Positions 6,260-8,319 of a DNA stretch of 8,319 bases are shown piece by piece. The translations under genes and the position numbers were made by a program. The notes beneath the pieces were generated by a model that saw only the letters and a list, made by a program, of their open reading frames with translations, was not told the origin of the DNA and did not search any database. The DNA is from JARRRD01 sp037381085 (GTDB lineage: Bacteria; Nitrospirota; Thermodesulfovibrionia; Thermodesulfovibrionales; UBA6898). The stretch's first letter is position 1. Every line of letters starts with the position of its first letter. The stretch is taken from NCBI GenBank assembly GCA_037381085.1, contig JARRRD010000083.1, positions 1-8,319 of the forward strand. Direction: 5' to 3'.

Positions 6260-8231
6260 GGACACCCCCTTTCTGTTTGATTACAGATTCGTCAATCAGG
6301 GACTCTATGTCGAGGACGAGGATCACATCGTGTTTCCCGATCTCGGCCGCCCCCGCAAAACCCCTCAATTTCTTGAGATAGTCCCCCAGCGACTTGATCA
6401 CGATTTCCTGCTGGCCGTACAGTTCATCGACCAGGATCCCCACTCTCCTCTCCCCGAAGCCTATCACCACGGCGAAAGACCTGTCACTGTCGTCGCTGGC
6501 AAGGCCGAAGAACCTGCCGACCCTTATTATGGGCAGCATGTCGCCCCTGAGGTAATAAACCTCTTTCCCCTCCACGGCCTGCAGGTCCCGGTGCTCCACT
6601 GTCATGGTTTCGGACATCGAGGTGAGTGGTACGGCAAACCTCGCTCCGCCGACCCTCACCACAAGCGCTTTGATAATGGCAAGGGTGATGGGAAGTGTAA
6701 GCATGAAGGCAGTGCCCGCATCCCTGAAGGTTTCCACCTCTGCATATCCCCCGAGCGCCAACAGCTTCTCCTTGACAACATCCATTCCGACGCCCCTCCC
6801 TGAGACCTCGCTGACCTCGTCTTTTGTGCTGAATCCCGGGACGAATATGAAATCGATGACCTTGCTTTCATTAATCTCCTCCCTTTCATCGAGGAGGCCT
6901 TTTTCCACGGCCTTGCGTCTCACTCTGTCGACGTCGATGCCGGCCCCGTCATCCCTCAGTTCAATCATGACGTGATTGCCCTTCTGATAGGCCTTGAGAA
7001 TCACGGTTCCCGTCTCTTTCTTCCCCTTCCTCCGTCTCTCTTCAGGAAACTCTATGCCATGATCCATTGCATTCCGGACAAGATGCATCAGAGGGTCCAC
7101 AACCTCTTCGGCAAGATACTTGTCGAGTTCCGTCTCCTCCCCGTACATCACCAGTTCGATCTCCTTGCCGATCTCCTTTGAATATCGCCTCACCACCTGG
7201 GCCAGACGGGCGAATATCTGTCCTATCGGCACCATCCGTATCTCCAGAACCTGGTCCTGCAGTTCGGCCAGCCTCCTCTCCATTGTCTGGGAGATCTTAT
7301 GGATGTCGTAAGCCAGTGAGTTCTGCCCGTGCTTTTCCGCAAGCTCCACGCCGATACGTCTGACCGCTCCTTTTGCGAGCGTCAACTCACCTACCGTATT
7401 CAGGATCCGGTCGAGTTTATCGATATCCACCCTGACTGTCGATGTAGCGCTCTTCAGATGGACATCCAGCTGCTTCTGGGGTTCGCCTGCAGCAACAGAC
7501 GGCTGGCCGGTCCTCGGTGCGACGACGGTTTCTATCTCGAAATCAACACCCTTCCGGATCTCTTCATTACCGCTCTTGCTCCCGAACATAAGGTTGAACC
7601 CGATATATCCGTCGGGGACGTCCGTTGAGGTGGGAAGTGTCGATATCAACTCCCCCTTCGACTTTATGACCTCCGTAAGTTCCTCAAGCAACTTGTCGAA
7701 CACTTCCAGGGGGAAAACGGCCTTCGCCAGATAAATGCCCCTTCCTTCCTTTAAATTGGAGTCCAGCCTGTGTTCCTCGTACTCCGACAATACCTTCAGG
7801 ATGGACTCGTCTATCAGGGCGTTCTTCGAAATATTTCCGGCACCGACCTTCTGGGATTCCCTGAAGGCTTCTATATCTTTTATCACGCCGGCAACATCGC
7901 CTTCTTCATCTCCCCTGCCGATATCTTCCACCATGCCCTTAAGGATATCGACATTCTTGAAGAGAAAATTGACCACTGCGGGGCTCACACCGATTTTCCC
8001 CAGCCTCGCGTCGTCCATGAGGGTTTCGAGAGAATGGCTGATACTGGTTATGCCGGCAAGGCCGAAAAGGCCGGAAATCCCCTTGAGAGTATGCATGGTC
8101 CGGAAAAGTGCGTTGATCGTATCGGGGTTGAAGCCTGTCGAAGCGCTGTCCTGTATTTCCAGTATCAGCCTCTGGGCCTCCTCGATAAGCTCTTCTGCTT
8201 CGGCAATGAATTCCTTCCTTGAAGATTTCAT
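6252..8231 (-). CDS. cheA: Chemotaxis histidine kinase CheA
   Basis: The 659-residue kinase of the array; it autophosphorylates under receptor control and passes the phosphate to a CheY-type regulator. Domains: P1 phosphotransfer (1-125) with the phosphorylated His47 in MHTLKGISG; a second domain (about 140-232) containing EYEEHRLDSNLKEGRGIYL; a linker; P3 dimerisation (about 258-345); P4 ATP-binding (about 346-515) with the N box HLVRNAMDHGIE (383-394), G1 DDGAGID (427-433), GFSTKDEVSEVSGRG and G2 GRGVGMDVV (478-486); and P5 CheW-like (about 516-650) with PITLAIIKALVVRVGGARFA at its start. All catalytic motifs look intact. There is no fused receiver domain. The second domain does not look like the enteric CheY/CheB-binding P2. 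The ATG at 8231 overlaps the stop of the upstream regulator as ATGA, without a good ribosome site, so it is probably coupled. Confidence 0.96.
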   Translation of the reverse strand: MKSSRKEFIAEAEELIEEAQRLILEIQDSASTGFNPDTINALFRTMHTLKGISGLFGLAGITSISHSLETLMDDARLGKIGVSPAVVNFLFKNVDILKGMVEDIGRGDEEGDVAGVIKDIEAFRESQKVGAGNISKNALIDESILKVLSEYEEHRLDSNLKEGRGIYLAKAVFPLEVFDKLLEELTEVIKSKGELISTLPTSTDVPDGYIGFNLMFGSKSGNEEIRKGVDFEIETVVAPRTGQPSVAAGEPQKQLDVHLKSATSTVRVDIDKLDRILNTVGELTLAKGAVRRIGVELAEKHGQNSLAYDIHKISQTMERRLAELQDQVLEIRMVPIGQIFARLAQVVRRYSKEIGKEIELVMYGEETELDKYLAEEVVDPLMHLVRNAMDHGIEFPEERRRKGKKETGTVILKAYQKGNHVMIELRDDGAGIDVDRVRRKAVEKGLLDEREEINESKVIDFIFVPGFSTKDEVSEVSGRGVGMDVVKEKLLALGGYAEVETFRDAGTAFMLTLPITLAIIKALVVRVGGARFAVPLTSMSETMTVEHRDLQAVEGKEVYYLRGDMLPIIRVGRFFGLASDDSDRSFAVVIGFGERRVGILVDELYGQQEIVIKSLGDYLKKLRGFAGAAEIGKHDVILVLDIESLIDESVIKQKGGVHV

Positions 8232-8319
8232 AGATGGATGGTATTCTTTATTATTTCCTGCAGTTCCGATGAGGTGAACGGTTTCGCAAGATATGCGGTG
8301 GCTCCGAGCGCCATTCCCC
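8228..8319 (-). CDS. CheY-like response regulator, C-terminal end only
   Basis: The last 29 residues of a receiver domain, beginning outside the window. The sequence GMALGATAYLAKPFTSSELQ contains the conserved G-A-x-x-Y-L-x-K-P-F block: the invariant Lys of the receiver active site, the cis-Pro and the Phe, followed by the final helix QEIIKNTIH. The stop comes right after that helix, so no output domain follows; it is a CheY-type single-domain regulator or the C-terminal receiver of a longer protein. Its TGA overlaps the ATG of cheA, so the two are co-translated, and it is the natural phosphate acceptor of this CheA. The Asp phosphorylation site is not visible in this window. Confidence 0.88.
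   Translation of the reverse strand, partial: GMALGATAYLAKPFTSSELQEIIKNTIHL

Noticed and set aside
6260..6265. GTG at 6265 as the start of the ATPase.
   Set aside because: The G-rich ribosome site directly abuts this GTG, leaving no spacing, while the ATG at 6259 has a five-base gap and begins with the family-typical M-F-E-E-F-Y-G-L.
6252..6265. Possible CheA-ATPase frameshift fusion, because the genes overlap.
   Set aside because: CheA ends after a complete P5 domain and the ATPase has its own start and ribosome site. A short overlap is normal for coupled genes in this operon.
5093..6280. A 395-codon open frame on the plus strand.
   Set aside because: It lies wholly antisense to cheW and the ATPase, both with clear family motifs. 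Its translation is rich in Ser, Pro and Arg without recognisable domains, as expected from a shadow frame in GC-rich coding DNA.

Overview
The window is one compact, leftward-transcribed chemosensory operon. Read 5'->3' on the minus strand, the order is: 3' end of a CheY-like response regulator, CheA histidine kinase, a GspA/ExeA-type AAA+ ATPase, CheW with a long charged N-terminal extension, a 950-residue chemoreceptor, and a second chemoreceptor that is cut short at the left edge. Neighbouring genes overlap or nearly touch (ATGA-type overlap cheY/cheA, about 8 bp cheA/ATPase, 20 bp ATPase/cheW, 10 bp gap cheW/receptor). One polycistronic message with translational coupling is therefore likely. 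No promoter, terminator, RNA gene, CRISPR array or transposase is visible, and there is no gene-free stretch over 300 bases.

Organism: the receptor signalling tips (AILAAQAGE type), the haem-binding sensor receptor, and the CheA with a non-enteric second domain resemble what is known from Geobacter-like deltaproteobacteria (Desulfobacterota) and Nitrospirota, that is, anaerobic bacteria rich in c-type cytochromes. This placement is inference from protein style only.

The two most interesting points are in the receptors. The large receptor joins three unusual parts: a periplasmic sensor with a CxxCH c-haem motif, a normal HAMP and signalling hairpin, and a complete PhnD-like substrate-binding domain at the C-terminus. 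By topology that last domain lies in the cytoplasm, not the periplasm where such proteins normally work. The protein looks able to combine a redox or ligand signal outside the membrane with a small-molecule signal inside it and pass both to CheA/CheW.

The second receptor loses its C-terminal end at about position 100. The first 100 or so bases instead encode chemoreceptor-like helix on the opposite (+) strand. A 20-bp imperfect palindrome lies exactly at the join. This is an inversion breakpoint, an invertible segment, or an assembly/amplification chimera.

How the parts likely work together: the receptors, CheW and CheA form a signalling array; CheA phosphorylates the CheY-like regulator encoded just upstream. 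The role of the AAA+ ATPase, which belongs to a family tied to secretion and type IV pilus-like machines, is unknown. Its overlapped position between cheA and cheW suggests a dedicated accessory or output function. No cheR, cheB or flagellar gene is in the window, so it cannot be said whether the output is motility or another cell function.
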